Assembly (NCBI GenBank): GCA_051530055.1
Contig: CM121341.1
Span: forward strand, 12,524,001-12,588,000
DNA from: Neoechinorhynchus agilis
Lineage: Eukaryota > Acanthocephala
DNA length: 64,000 nucleotides
Direction of reading: 5' to 3'
The position numbers and the translations under genes are program-made. Below, in pieces: positions 32,074 to 43,859 of the stretch. Under the pieces are notes generated by a model, which was given only the letters and a program-made list of their open reading frames with translations, was not told the origin of the DNA and did no database searches. Numbering within the stretch: position 1 is the first letter of the stretch; every line of letters starts with the position of its first letter.

Positions 32074-33562
32074 TGATTCTTTACAATGAAGAGTACCAAC
32101 AATTACTCGAATCGGTGGAGAGCTGCTGCAGTTTTGAAGGAACAAATTCAATCTTTATAAGCAATCTTTGCGATGACGCTTGGGTTTTGCATTTGCGACA
32201 TCGAAGAGGTTCGATATTTTTGGTGCCCCCGGGAGTGGAAAAACAAAATTGATAATGCAGGTCCTTAAAAAAGTTAGCGTTAAAGATGTGAACCTATATA
32301 TGTACGATGGTTTACGAGACGTTGATGAAAATACACCTAACCTCGACGAAAGTGAATTTTTAGAACCAGCAATTGTCGTAATTGATAATGTTCATGTTTA
32401 TATAGGTATTAAACGGCAGACATTTATTTATAAAATTCTCGATTGGTCATCCCCTGGTATTGATATTGCTAACGATCGCAGCAAACCGAAAAAGGTTGGA
32501 CGATTGGTTATTGGTTTGACATCAAAGCTCGATTGTCTTCGATGTATGGAGAAACGGGTGTCGTCTCGGTTCTATCATAAAACGATAATGCTACCTCTGT
32601 TAGAAAATAAGATAATCTATGAGTTGGTTGGAAGGCAGTACTATAAGAAATCGAAGCTTATAAAAAATGCTCAAGAAAAGCTAAATGCCTTAATTGATGT
32701 GCATGGAAATGATGTGAGGAGCATATTGGCGGAATTTGGAACTAAAAGTCAAATCGGCGAAGATTGGGTAGATTTAGCATTGAAGGATATGAGCGACGTC
32801 CATACGAGAGTCCTCATGTTCGAAGAGCTGCGGTTTTAATATCAGAACTGACAAGGGGTGGGTTAATCTAACATTGAACATCATCATCACGGTACGATTT
32901 TCGGCAAAGTAATTTACATCATTTGTAAATTTTAAACCATCAAATATATAATCTTCCAGAATTTTAAGTTCTTTTGGCGTATATTAATCGATAATTTCTT
33001 AAAGAATGTATATATTTTTTTTCAGACTTCCTTTATTTTTTTTTAATAAATAATCTTTTTATTGTTTCTTTTTAAAGGACAATTTTAGATTAAATCATCC
33101 CCCGGACGCTGACCGCATTTCCTCGTTGGATTGCGAGGCTATTAGAAAAATTCACCCACTTCCTGCATTGTCATATTTTTGTAAATCTTTTTCATTTATG
33201 CAAGGGAACGGCTCGTAATAGAATTGTTATTACTGGTAGTTACGAGGCGACTGGAGGACTCCATAAAACTCGTAAGTTTCTCAGATGTATGCCACGAGTA
33301 CAATTGTCGATTTGGGGTCTCAGTGGGAGTTCAGACACCTCGATACTATGAAAAACAAATCATTCGTGTTCTTTTCAATAAGCTCATTCATAGGCGACTG
33401 GTTGTATCTTCACGAGATCGCAGCAAATCGCCTGGAACCAACGATGACGACTTGGGACAATTTAGTGTTCAGGTCACTTGGACGCAGATCTTGAATAGAA
33501 TGCACGAAAATGCTCCGATGGATATCCGTGAGTATGCCAGGAATGCTGCAAAGTGCGATTGA
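32074..33562 (+). CDS. ORC4: Origin recognition complex subunit 4
   Basis: ORC4 is an AAA+ subunit of the origin recognition complex that loads MCM helicases. An N-terminal block at 32074-32150 reads YNEEYQQLLESVESCCSFEG...NSIF. The main exon (~32208-32832) has Walker A GAPGSGKT, a Walker B-like AIVVIDNV, the family block GRLVIGLTSKLDCLRCMEKR with VSSRF, and LVDVHGNDVRSIL. The last exon (33205-33562) joins in phase over a 372-bp intron and holds the winged-helix end (RLVIELLLLVVTRRLED, YYEKQIIRVLFNKLIHRRLV, MDIREYARNA), matching human CLIIAMKHLND...KPVVMKAFEHLQQLELI...TDVRQWA. Odd: Walker B has DN, not the DE expected in an active ATPase, and the frame between the N-terminal block and Walker A cannot be joined by a standard GT-AG intron. 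A partly decayed gene is possible. Confidence 0.8.
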
Positions 33563-33824
33563 AATGAACTGCGAACAAACTTCGATTTGGATTGATTGCT
33601 GCTCAGCAGAAATGTCAAATATGTTGGTAGATTTAAGCGTTTCGGGATTTTACCGTCGATGATGCATATTCGGGCTTTGATAATGATTGGTTTTTATTTG
33701 AGACTCATGTTGACCGCATTGACGACTCATTAAAATATTTTAACATTGAAAATGCAACTTTAAACCATTTTTCTATCGAAATCTATTATTTTCAACCTCT
33801 ATTTTAGTTTTCAATTCAAAAAAT

Positions 33825-34735
33825 CTAAGAAATGGCCTTAGAGAATTCACCATTGCTGGCCTCTATCGCCCTCCTACCTCTCTTCTTGAGTCCTTTTTGC
33901 TCTAACTTGATTCTATGATAGAGCTCATGAACTCCACAATTTCACACCATTTCTTAATTGCAGGGGACTTCAATAACCTATTTCCTCTTCTAACATTCTT
34001 TAAGTTGCGTCAACTTATTGATTTCCCAACTAGTCTTGATGCTCACCTCTACAAAGTGTTCGCAAATATCGACGCCTACTCATCCTCCTCTAAACTCCCT
34101 CCCCCCGCGAATTCTTACAACTCCTCCCCGTTTACCCATCTGGGATAAACGTAATCATCACATCCACAATTTTATAAAATTGTTCAACTCTAATATTCGC
34201 ACATTCCACTCTAGCAACACAAACGACCCTTCCTTGGCAATGTCCTCCCTAACCTCAATCATAAAAATTCCTTAACTTCGGCAATTCCCAAGAAATTCAT
34301 TCGAATATCCAGCCTTGACCCACCATGGATAACCCCATCTAAAAAATCCTTCGAAATCAAGCACCTGTGGCCCGTCTCAATAACTCTCCAGACTTTCCCG
34401 TTTACAAATAGCTCTAACTAACAAAATATTTATAACCCGCAAAAACTTTCTTAACTCCGAAATTCGTTCGGGCGGCAAGCCGTCCAAGGCTCTTCTGGTC
34501 TACGCCACCCTGATCCCTTCCCTAATTTGACCTCATTAATCAGAATTTCTGCCCTGACTCAATTCACGATCACTGCGCACGAAATACTACAGCATCTCAA
34601 GAAATTACCTCGAAATTCGACCTTTCAATCCGAAATACCAAACTTGGCTCTTCGCTACATCATACTCGAACTCAACGACCCCCTTACTTGCTACAACTTG
34701 ATTGGCCATCAACTCTTGTTTTGTGGGGGAAGACA
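33825..34735 (+). mobile_element. CR1/Jockey-type LINE fragment: endonuclease and RT pieces
   Basis: Plus strand encodes FTIAGLYRPPTS and HFLIAGDFNNLFPLL, the AP-endonuclease motifs (..YRPP, GDFN), then KLRQLIDFPTSLDAH and further C-rich LINE sequence. Several stops. Same family as 24.7 and 62.4 kb, where the corresponding AGD(F/Y)N and IDFPT motifs occur. Confidence 0.6.
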
Positions 34736-34737
34736 AA

Positions 34738-34901
34738 TGTAACTTTTATTGGCCCGCCTTCGCCTCCTCAAACAAAGCAGCGGGCGTGCACAATTAGAGT
34801 AGACACGAAAGAATGGTAGATCTGAAACGATGATACACACAATTCTTCACCCGTTATCGATCGAACGCGCCTGACGCGTCACGACCGATCACTCTATAAC
34901 A
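34738..34901 (-). repeat. Long terminal repeat of a Ty3/Gypsy fossil
   Basis: 164 bp with TGT...ACA ends; read on the minus strand it starts TGTTATAGAGTGATCGG and ends CAATAAAAGTTACA. It is the downstream LTR of the minus-strand element next to it. No partner LTR is seen. Confidence 0.55.
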
Positions 34902-36390
34902 TTTCTCCTTCCTCACCTGAACAGGTCGTGTCATAATCTTCTAACCATGCAGGTGAGCGTCGTATCCTCGTGTTCATTCTAAGTGGGTTTGTTGTACTAG
35001 GTCTCCTTCCCGTTTCACTGGTTGACTGATTATTCGTTTGTTCTATTCCCGACGATCCCACTGCCTCGGATGTGGCCATTGCTGGTCTCAGATAATCAGC
35101 ATGCTTCCGTTCTAGACCTCTCTTGATCCTGACTTCATAAGAGACCGGACCAGTTCGTTTCTCCACCCGACCTGACCCCATCGTCTATTGTGCAGCGTCT
35201 TAAACCATACCTGATCATTGTTATCGAACTCCCTCCATTTCGAACATTTGTCATGTCTTTCCTTCCATTTCTCCTTCTTTTCAATCACCATCTCGTGGTT
35301 GTCCTTGTGCAAGTTATCGAACAACACTCGAATTGGGCGTCCGAACATCGCCACCGCGGGACTAACTCCGGTCGTCGCATTCGGGCAGTTCCTGTAGCTT
35401 AACAAGAAACTCTGTAGTTGTTTTTCATACTGGGATTGCGGAACACATCTAAACACCCTCTCCTTCACTGTTCGGACAAAACGCTCCGCTTGTCCATTAG
35501 TGCGGGAGTGGTATGGGGTAGTATAGATAGGCTTTATCCCATTGTTTACGAGGAACTCTGCAAACGTTTCGAATCGAAAACATCGACCATTATCAATGAC
35601 CACCTTTTTAGGCAAACCGAATCAGCAAAACAGTCGGCGCATATGAGTGATGAGGGTCGTCACATCCATCGACCTCACTTTAATCACTTCTGGCCATTTC
35701 GTGAACGCATCTATCACAATTAGCCACATTGTGTTCTGCACTGACGGTACATCCCAGGGTATCATATTCACCTCTGGCTGATTCGGTCGACCTTCTTGAC
35801 ACACCCGACATCGAGTCCCACAGTTTTCTATTGCTTTGTACAGCCGTGGCCACCAAACGTACATCTTTGCCAAAGACTTCATTGACGTCCAGCCTGGATG
35901 ACCTTGATGTAACATTTTTAGAACATCCTCTCGCAACGCCTCTGGGATAATCATCCTTCCAAGCCAAAAAGTAATATTGTTTTCGACCGACAGTTCGCAT
36001 CTTTCTCGAAATATGTTCGCAAATCGGAAGGAATGACGGTAGGGCACTGCGTCTTCATATACTTCACACCCGCGCCAGCACCGTATCCTTCTTCAAGCTT
36101 CGTTTTAGTACTTCTGCATTTATGATTCTTGAATCACAACAATTTATCAGGTCTATCTCTTCGACAAGACTTTCGATGGTTCCTTCTAGCGGTTCCAGCG
36201 TTATCGACAATGCGTCGGCGTACATATTTTCGTTTCCCCTAACGAATTCGATCTCATAGTCGTATTCCATCATGGCAATGGCCCATCCTCGCAGCCGATT
36301 GCTTGGTATTATACTCAGTTCTCTTCCCGCGCCAAAAATGTAATTCAGAGGTTTATGATCGGTTCTTAAGCGGAATCTCTTTCCAAATAT

Positions 36391-38462
36391 CTTCTTCTCA
36401 CACACGTATTTTTCTCTCTCGCAACCTCGACAACCAATTTATCCTATTTGATGCAACCCACCCATTGTTTCTTCGGACTTTCTCGTGGCGATTTCCCGTT
36501 ATTTCCAGTTTCTCCGTGCTACACAGTAGGTGATATGCTTCGCACTTCGAAACTTCATCGTGCCAGCGCAATCTTCTTTGAACGATCAACTCTGAACAGC
36601 GGCAAGTGCCGAACAGCTCCCTGATGTCAACATTTCTTTTTTATCCTTGAGAGTGTAACCTGCTGTCCATCTCAGCATCCTCATCTCCTTCGTTTCTAAT
36701 ATTCTGAGGTCGTTTTGCTTGGTCGTCCTAGTTTCTGCTCCACATAACATGGCTGTTCGCACCACGGTCTCAAACACCCGCCATTTCAGTTTCGGTGAGA
36801 TCCTTTTGCCGCATGGTACACTTGACATCTTCCTCCAGTTGAGCCACCCGCTTTGTATATGAGCAGTTATTTCGGGTTCGAGGGAATTTGTCATATTTAC
36901 CTCGCTGCCTAGATATTTCACTGTTCTTCTCATCGTCAAATCCGCACTTCCTAACTTTCGAGCTTCCGGACCCATGCGTATCGTCTTCAACCTGTTTACA
37001 TTAAGACCGTTGGCGTCCAATGCCTATCGCCACCCTTCAGGACTTCGCTGAGCCTCTTCACGGATTTCAGCTGTCACAATTAAGTCATCAGCAAACAATA
37101 GTGTCCATGGAGGCTTTCGAGCGATTTGCTTAGAACCCAACACATCCATGATAGTGACGAATAGGAACGGACTGAGAGCTGATCCCCGATGCAATTCAAC
37201 TGTAACCTCAAAGTAGTTTGTCTCTCCCACACTGCACTAGACACAATAGCAGGATCCTTTGTACATGATCTGGATTGCTCTCATTTATTCCTCGGGACAG
37301 TTCTTCCTTCTGAGGCACGTCCATATTAGGTCTCTCAGCACTGTATCATAGGCTTTCTCGAGGTCCACCTGCCAAAGAATGTATATTCCTTCCTCCAGAA
37401 TTAGTTTTGATGATTCGTTCCACAATACATCTGGGTCGTCAACTTCCATTTTCAGCTTACCTATTAGCGATTCACCAACTCGTTTTCAAAGCTCAGTATC
37501 CTTTAGCAACCACCACCTGATTCGATGATTCACTTTCCAGGCATACCGTTTCCTCTTTGTTCTGATCGTCAAGCCTGCAACTACTACTCGGTGTTGCGGT
37601 ACGCAATCTTCTCCGAGAATCGTTTTGGCGTTCTTTATTTCGCTCCATCGTAATATTGGGAAAAGGATGAAATCAATTTGACTAGATATTACATCGCTCG
37701 AATAGGTAGTAATATGCCTATCCTTTTTTTGGAAAAACGTGTTCGCCAGTCGCAGTTCCCTTGAAACGGCCAAGCCTAGAAGCTTTTCACCGCACTCGTT
37801 CGTAACCGTCTCTATTTCCCACATGTCCATTGAAGTCTCCTGTAATCGCATAACGATTGGTCTTCGAGTTCGCAACAGTATCCGATAAGATTTGCCAAAA
37901 TTGCTGTTTCTCTTCCTCTGTACATGTGATTTGCGTAATATCTTCTCCTCCTAAATCGAATCGCACCTATATGATCCTACCATTTCTTCTGATCACTTCC
38001 AAAACGCAATCGACTAGTCCTTTTTCCATGACGACTCAAACCCCATTCCTGCCACTTGGCTCGCCACTATAGATTATTATACAACCATCGCCTAGTTCAC
38101 GGGATTTCGCTCCTTTCCACCTGGTCTCCTGCACTCCTAGTATGCCGATCCTTCTCGTGATATCAACTATTTCCCGACTCCTTCCCGTCATCGATCCCAC
38201 ATTTAGCGTTGCTATTCTTAGGTCAGTTGTGTAGACTAATTTCTTTAGCCGAGACCGTCCATGCCTCGGTAGCCCCTGATGATTTAACACAAGCTCCGGG
38301 CGAAGAACTTTCGAATATAGGGGACGCCTTAGTCCTTTGGTTGATTCAATTGTTGGTTGCCATTTGGGTCAAAATTTGGCAAGAATTTTACAGCCGGATG
38401 CCCTTCCTGACGCCAACCCTCTTCCATTTTAGCCGGGCTTAGGACCGTCCTCGGCGGAGTTA
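36391..38462 (-). mobile_element. RTE-like LINE inserted into the Gypsy fossil, 17-bp target-site duplication
   Basis: The flanks aatctctttccaaatat at 36374-36390 and 38463-38479 are identical, giving an insertion of about 2.07 kb. On the minus strand: endonuclease start (LRIATLNVGSMTGRSREIVD, GILGVQETRWKG, 38.03-38.27 kb), further endonuclease (37.49-37.87 kb), RT with RGSALSPFLFVTIMD and LLFADDLIV (37.03-37.23 kb), and a C-terminal region with KYLGSEVNMTNSLEPEITAH...GWLNWRKMS (36.6-37.0 kb). At least four frame breaks or stops separate these frames, and part of the RT is missing. Clade by the GMTGR..E...R and GW..WRK motifs, as in RTE/BovB-like proteins. Confidence 0.75.
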
Positions 38463-38889
38463 ATCTCTTTCCAAATATGAAATGGTGAAATTTTTTCACA
38501 CCAAATAGAATCGCGGCGGATTCCTTGTCAATTGTAGCATAATTCTTTTCAGCCGCTGATAAGGTTCTTGATGCATATGCCACTGGTTTCCACTCGTTTT
38601 CGTACTGCTGCAGGAGCACAGCACCGAACCCTGATTCACTGGCATCGCACGCCACCGTCACCTCATTTTCAAGTGCATACGGAATCAGCTCTTTTGGACT
38701 TCGCATAAGCTCCCTAGCTCTGTCGAACGCAGTTTGTTCTCGAGCAGACCATTCGCCCAAAGGCCAACTGGAAATGGTCTGCTCGAGAACATTTCCAATT
38801 TCTGCTGAAGAGACCCGATCTTTACCGCTCTCACATTTCCCCCTTCCAATTTTCCTGTACCGAATTATGCAGAGCACTATTCTCAGCGA

Positions 38890-39417
38890 ATAGCATGACC
38901 GTTAAGGAAAGGAGGAAACACACTGATGAGTCCGTCCTTCTCCTTCGCGTTTTATGAAATATCGATAGAAAAGGAGCTATCAATCCATTGGTGAGATCAC
39001 TAAAATTGAACTTCAACGCGTGGTATCTGGACGACGGCACCCTGGGAGGCAACCCTTTATCTGTTCTGGGTGATCTTAACCGCAGACGGGCCATCAGCAA
39101 GTTGACCGATCTCAACTCAGCACTAGTTCATCATGTTAAAGAAAACAAACATCGAATTGATCTTGATGCCACTGAAATAATGGCGAGATGCGACAACAAA
39201 CGTGACAGAATCACAATGGACGCCATCATTATTGAACACGGCAACACGTTCACGCATAACAAAGCGAACTACACACTTAATTTACGTGTACCCTTTAACG
39301 CTGTGGTGAAAGGATGGAAACTCAATCCAGGTGTTTCAGATCACTGAAGAAGACCAACGCATTGGTCGAAAATTCTGATTAATATATTCATAATTTTTTC
39401 CTTCAGTTTACCATCAT
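38890..39417 (+). mobile_element. Mixed retroelement fragments: SINE core, RT with YLDDGTLGG box, Penelope-like end
   Basis: 38905-38940 has the SINE family 1 core (gaaacacactgatgagtccg). 38988-39110 encodes LKLNFNAWYLDDGTLGGNPL, a reverse transcriptase catalytic box of the YLDD type. 39110-39345 encodes HRIDLDATEIMARCDNKRDR and NTFTHNKANYTLNL, like the end of Penelope-like GIY-YIG proteins, followed at 39346 by the tail tgaagaagaccaacgcattg, gtcgaaaa. The pieces are joined without a clear border. Unit 2 of the duplicated block starts just after, at ~39420. Confidence 0.5.
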
Positions 39418-39419
39418 AA

Positions 39420-41056
39420 TTAATTATCAATTCTATTGGTTGTAAGTTCTATCGGTCGATATATATTCGTGTCTAACGATCCCTCTCGAATGTTGACAAG
39501 TGACCAAAATAATAAAATACATACCCATCCGAACGCAATCATCAATAAAGTAAAGATTTCGACTTTTTATTTGTAGTTTTCGCTCATGGACGCGATCATT
39601 GCAGCTCATTTTTATAGCGCTGCCGGTTTTGCCCCAAAGGAACGCGATTTTTCTCCCTCATTATTATTCTTGGCCATGCGGGTCTTCTCGAATTTTCGTT
39701 TAACAGACGCTTGATAACCTTTTTAGGGAAGCTCTTCTCAATATCTTTTTCAAGGTCTTGCCAAAATTAATAAATTCCTACATCATTGCTATCTTATTCC
39801 CGTTGTCACGTAAAATTGAAATTATAGATCATTAATACCTATATCTAATTGTTTTATCCTTATTATCAAGCTTCAGTGGTATTTTGATACTAATAATCAA
39901 TAAAAATATCATTTTTTGCTTTCAAGTGTTTTGCCTGAATGAACGTCATAATTACTGTTCAGTTGCTGATCAATGGCTTTCATATAATTATGAGTATTCC
40001 CACTGGTCGCCGCCTTCTTGGGTGAAAAATAAATTCGCACTTGCTAATCCATTTTTCGATGAAATAAGATACTTTTATTGTATAACATATTCTTCAGGGA
40101 TTGAAAATGAGTAACAGTTTCCATTACTCATGAGATTTGACTAATCGATCACGCCTCCGTCAATTCGCAATATCCTCGGATGAAGGCTGTTTAGAGCATC
40201 CAATCGTAGAAGTAAATTTTTGGCAAGCAATAAAAGCACTAAAAATTGGCAAAAAATTCCACAATTGAAAGAAGGCTTAATTGTAAAGTGTGATTCCCTT
40301 TGGGGTAGAGACGTATGGAGCGCTCGGCAGCTCGGCACTCTCTCTGCTCCATGATCTCTCAAAGAAATTGAGAGAGGTAGAGACGTATAGAGCGCTCGGC
40401 AGCTCGGAACTCTCTATGCTCCAGGATCTCTCGAATAAATTGAGAGGCAACCGGAGACTCAAGAGCAGGCGTATTCCTTCGACAAAATATCTCGCTAGCA
40501 GTACAACGGGGCAATGCTGCCAGCGTGATGGCGACGTTAGAGGAAAGACAAAAGCTGTAATTCGGCGGGAGGTGGTGAGTGTGTTAATTGTCGAGAAATG
40601 AAGATTGATTGAATACATTTGTAAACAGAAAAAAAATTAACTTCTTCACCTATTCTTATTGATTTTATTATCCATTTACTTTTTGTGCGGCGTAGATTTC
40701 CCACGCAAATATTCAGCAGAAAGCATCTTATGGTTTTTGTGAATTAAAAATACATACTTGCTCACTCGTAAATTATTGTCTTTATTTGTGACGATATGGA
40801 TAATGAGGAAAATCCTCAATATGCGCCGTTTCAAACGTAAATTTACGCTTCAATAAGTAATGCTTATTTTGCGTTCACCACCTTTGTTTTCAGTAGCCCA
40901 CTGTAAAAACTATTCAGCTGAATGTCGATATAATCTTCCATTTGGATTCTCAAATTTGACTAGCGATTTCAAATAATCTAACTTGTAAAATATTTGGGAT
41001 GTGTTTAAACGTTTTATTAAAAACAAATAAAAAATTATTAGCAGAATTGCTATTTA
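39420..41056. repeat. Duplicated non-genic segment, unit 2
   Basis: Matches 29198-30497 and the unit 3 equivalent. It differs by carrying a 348-bp insertion at 40297-40644 and by encoding VADQWLSYNYEYSHWSPPSW without the in-frame stop seen in units 1 and 3. Confidence 0.75.
40297..40644 (+). mobile_element. Retroelement 3'-end insertion present only in unit 2
   Basis: Units 1 and 3 run straight through this site; unit 2 has 348 extra bases. The insert encodes VETYGALGSSALSLLHDLSK and a tandem near-repeat VETYRALGSSELSMLQD, then pieces of the same C-terminal domain as at 14.2 kb, and ends in an A-rich run. It is a 5'-truncated copy that arrived after the block was duplicated. Confidence 0.7.
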
Positions 41057-41714
41057 TTAGACAATTTGGTTTTTTACCGTCAATACATTTATATTACAAG
41101 ATTTTTCCAAATGCTTTTTATACGCCGACGCTTTGTTGAACCCTGACCCACATGAGCATTTGATTGCGTAAATTCCAGTATGTCTTGAAGAGTGATTACT
41201 TAGATCCCCTGGAGTGTTGAATGATTTTCCACATTCATTACAGCGATGCGGCTTTTCTGATTGGTGCGTCATTTTGTGGTAGTAAAGATTTGAACTGGCA
41301 GTAAATGCCCTCTGGCAAATTTCGCAAATGTGCGGCTTCTCATTCGTGTGTATACGAATGTGAGTGTTGAGTGAACTGCTGGTAGCAAATGACTTTGTGC
41401 AGAATCTACATGAAAATGGTTTTTCTCCTGAATGCAAAAAGCGTCATTTCTCTACTAAAATGAAAGTATTCAATACCTGTATGGATGCGAACATGTCTTC
41501 TTAAAAGCGACGGCCTGTCAAATCGTTGTGGGCACTGTGAACATTTATATCTTCGGTTTTCTTTTTCATTAGGATCCTCCAGTCTTCTCCGTTTGCGTCC
41601 CCCACCTTCGATTGTTTCAACTCTTGTTGTAGTCTCGTTTTTTATTTTCTTGGCGTACGTTGAAAAATTGGACAAAATATCTTCGATAAAAAAGGAGCTA
41701 TATCTCTTTGACAT
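41057..41714 (-). CDS. C2H2 zinc-finger protein, unit 2
   Basis: Same two-exon structure as unit 1 (exons 41477-41714 and 41057-41427, 49-bp intron), 202 residues. The frame is fully open. Finger 1 reads YKCSQCPQRFDRPSLLRRH (Lys to Gln and Ser to Pro versus unit 1), and the basic linker has EGGGRKRRRLE. Fingers 2-5 are the same as in unit 1. Confidence 0.8.
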
Positions 41715-41835
41715 TGTATGAAGGTAGGTTACGACGATATGTTATATATGATTACAAATTGCTATAAACGTTATATGCTGATTTTTGCTCAGCATAAGAT
41801 CTCGCAACCTGATTGGCTGCAGCCGCGCGATTGGT

Positions 41836-42740
41836 GAAGTAGATTAATTATGAAAACGGTATCTCTATAGTCGAAAAAGCTTTAAAAGATTGCGTTCGGT
41901 GTTTATGCGGAGCCACCTTTGATCTTGATAACGTTACAAAGCTTAGATAAAATGCAGGTTTAATTCCAAAGGGGAAATATGACCTATAAAAAATAATTTC
42001 TAGAAAATTACTCTTAATACGTTTCAGTCAAACATTTTAATGGAATCTTTTTTCATCTTCCAGAATTTTAAGTTCTTTTGACGTATATTAATAGATAATT
42101 TCTTAAAGAATGTATATATATGAAAAATTCATCTGCTTCCTGCATTGTCATATTTTTGTAAATCTTTTTCATTTATGCAAGGAAACGGCTCGTGATAGAA
42201 TTGTTATTGCTGATAGTTACGAGGCGACTGGAGGACTCCGCAAAACTCGTAGGCTTCTTAGACGTATGCCACGAGTACAATTGTCGATTCGGGGTCCCAA
42301 TGGGAGTTCAGACACCTCGATACTATGAAAAACAAATCATTCGTGTTCTTTTCAATAAGCTCATTCATAGGCGACTGGTTTTATCTTCACGAGATCGCAG
42401 CAAATCGCCTGGAACCAACGATGGCGACTTTGAACAATTTAGTGTTCAGGTCATTTGGACGCAGATCTTGAATAGAATGCACGAAAATGCTCCGATGGAT
42501 ATCAATGAGTACGCCAGGAATGCTGCAAAGTGCGATTGAAATGAACTGCGAACAAACTTCGATTTGGATTGATTGCTGCTCAGCAGGAATGTCAAATATG
42601 TTGGTAGATTTGGGCGTTTCGGGATTTAACGTCAATGATGCATATTCGGGCTTTGATAATGATTGGTTTTTACTTGAGACTCATGTTGACCGCATTGACG
42701 ACTCAAGGGGATTCGTTTATGCCTCACGTCATTGAGTCTT
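41836..42740 (+). pseudogene. ORC4 last-exon copy, unit 2
   Basis: 42182-42539 is a full-length, open copy of the last ORC4 exon (RLVIELLLLIVTRRLED...YYEKQIIRVLFNKLIHRRLV...MDINEYARNA), with the acceptor intact. The AAA+ exon is absent upstream. Instead 41850-41945 carries an open stretch (ISIVEKALKDCVRCLCGATF) that is not in unit 1; it might be the original first ORC4 exon, which is speculation. Non-coding homology to unit 1 continues to ~42740. Confidence 0.75.
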
Positions 42741-43607
42741 TATGATAAATGTAGATAATCCAAAACAATTCGGATTCTCGACACGATTTTAAATTTCTGT
42801 CTATTAAAATATTTCAAACATTGAAAATGAAAACTCTATTTTAGTTTTCAATTCAAAGAATGTTCATGCGAAACCGTTAGCGCTACTTATTTAATATTCA
42901 TGTGACTACTTACCTTGTTTCTGTCCTGTAATTATTTTTATTCGTGTCCCAAATTATCACATTAATATTAGTCACAACTTCGTTTATTATCATACTTTTA
43001 AAAAGTCTTATTGTCTGTACTCCAATTACTGGCTTAATCAATCTGCAAAAGTCATTTGAGGTATTTAAGCATTGAATTTACACCCTTTAAAAACTTTATG
43101 AGTTGCTACTGTAAACGATTCAACGAAATGTGGCGACCAGAATTTATGACTGTCGAACTTTGCACCCTAATACTTTATATTCAACTGCTGAATGCTTTAT
43201 ACAATAATCGTTTAGAAAATGTCCATAGTTCGAATCTTGACCGTATTGACTATGAACCCAAATTATGATCTTAAGGAAAAAATAGTGACGATGGGACATT
43301 TAATGATGGCATTTCAGTAAATGAAGTTTCTAGAAAAATGAAATTCAATAAGCGTTTTAATCTTCACTAAAAAATAGCTCCGAATTGGTCGATTGTTTAT
43401 ACATTATTTTGAGACGCGTTGGTTCAATACTTCACTGATGACTAACATTTCGCCATTAAACGTTCGCTTTTGTGGCTTCAGTTTTTGGTACCTTTCTGTA
43501 TCGTAGACATTATTCATTAAAAACACGCTCACACTCAACGTTAGCTCTCGAAAATGAGAATCTAATGAAATGTAATTGATTAAAACGGATTTAAGAATCG
43601 TTTTGGA
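42741..43607. repeat. Duplicated stretch shared by units 2 and 3
   Basis: Matches about 55680-56604. It includes a 70-codon plus-strand frame at 43056 (unit 3: 56048) with FTPFKNFMSCYCKRFNEMW, and a minus-strand 86-codon frame at 43404 (unit 3: 56400). Both frames survive in both units, but neither resembles a known protein; they may be relics. Confidence 0.5.
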
Positions 43608-43848
43608 GCTATTGGTCCTTTTTATATTGAAAAAAGGCGCGTATCGCCGTCGTTGACAATACATTGGGTTATATTTGGAAAACAGAATATCTTATCATTA
43701 TTTTGAACTTCTTGGACATTTCTGTGTTTAAACCTTGAACCAGAAACATGAGTTCTGTTGTTATATCTGAAGCATCGTACGAATCTCATATCGAATAATC
43801 TATTAACGAGGAATATTCTGAAGATTGTTCATACTACGAGGAATAATT
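43608..43848 (+). pseudogene. F-box gene C-terminal remnant, unit 2
   Basis: tattggtcctttttatattg, gcgcgtatcgccgtcgttga and gaggaatattctgaagattg match the end of the F-box gene at 45.48-45.75 kb, with internal losses. Very similar to the remnant at 24.0 kb. Confidence 0.65.
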
Positions 43849-43859
43849 TTATCCACGCC

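Larger units (their letters stand above)
34738..38880 (-). mobile_element. Ty3/Gypsy LTR retrotransposon fossil, interrupted by a LINE
   Basis: On the minus strand, from high to low coordinates: RNase H (VTVACDASESGFGAVL...YASRTLSAAEKNY), a LINE insertion (36391-38462), the remaining RNase H (FRLRTDHKPLNYIF), an integrase zinc-binding region (HQGHPGWTSMKSLA...CRVCQEG) and the integrase core with a C-terminal tail, then the LTR at 34738-34901. Gag, protease and most of the reverse transcriptase are missing. Broken, with several breaks besides the insertion. A short inverted repeat (ctcgagcagaccatt) occurs near 38.74-38.79 kb. Confidence 0.8.
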
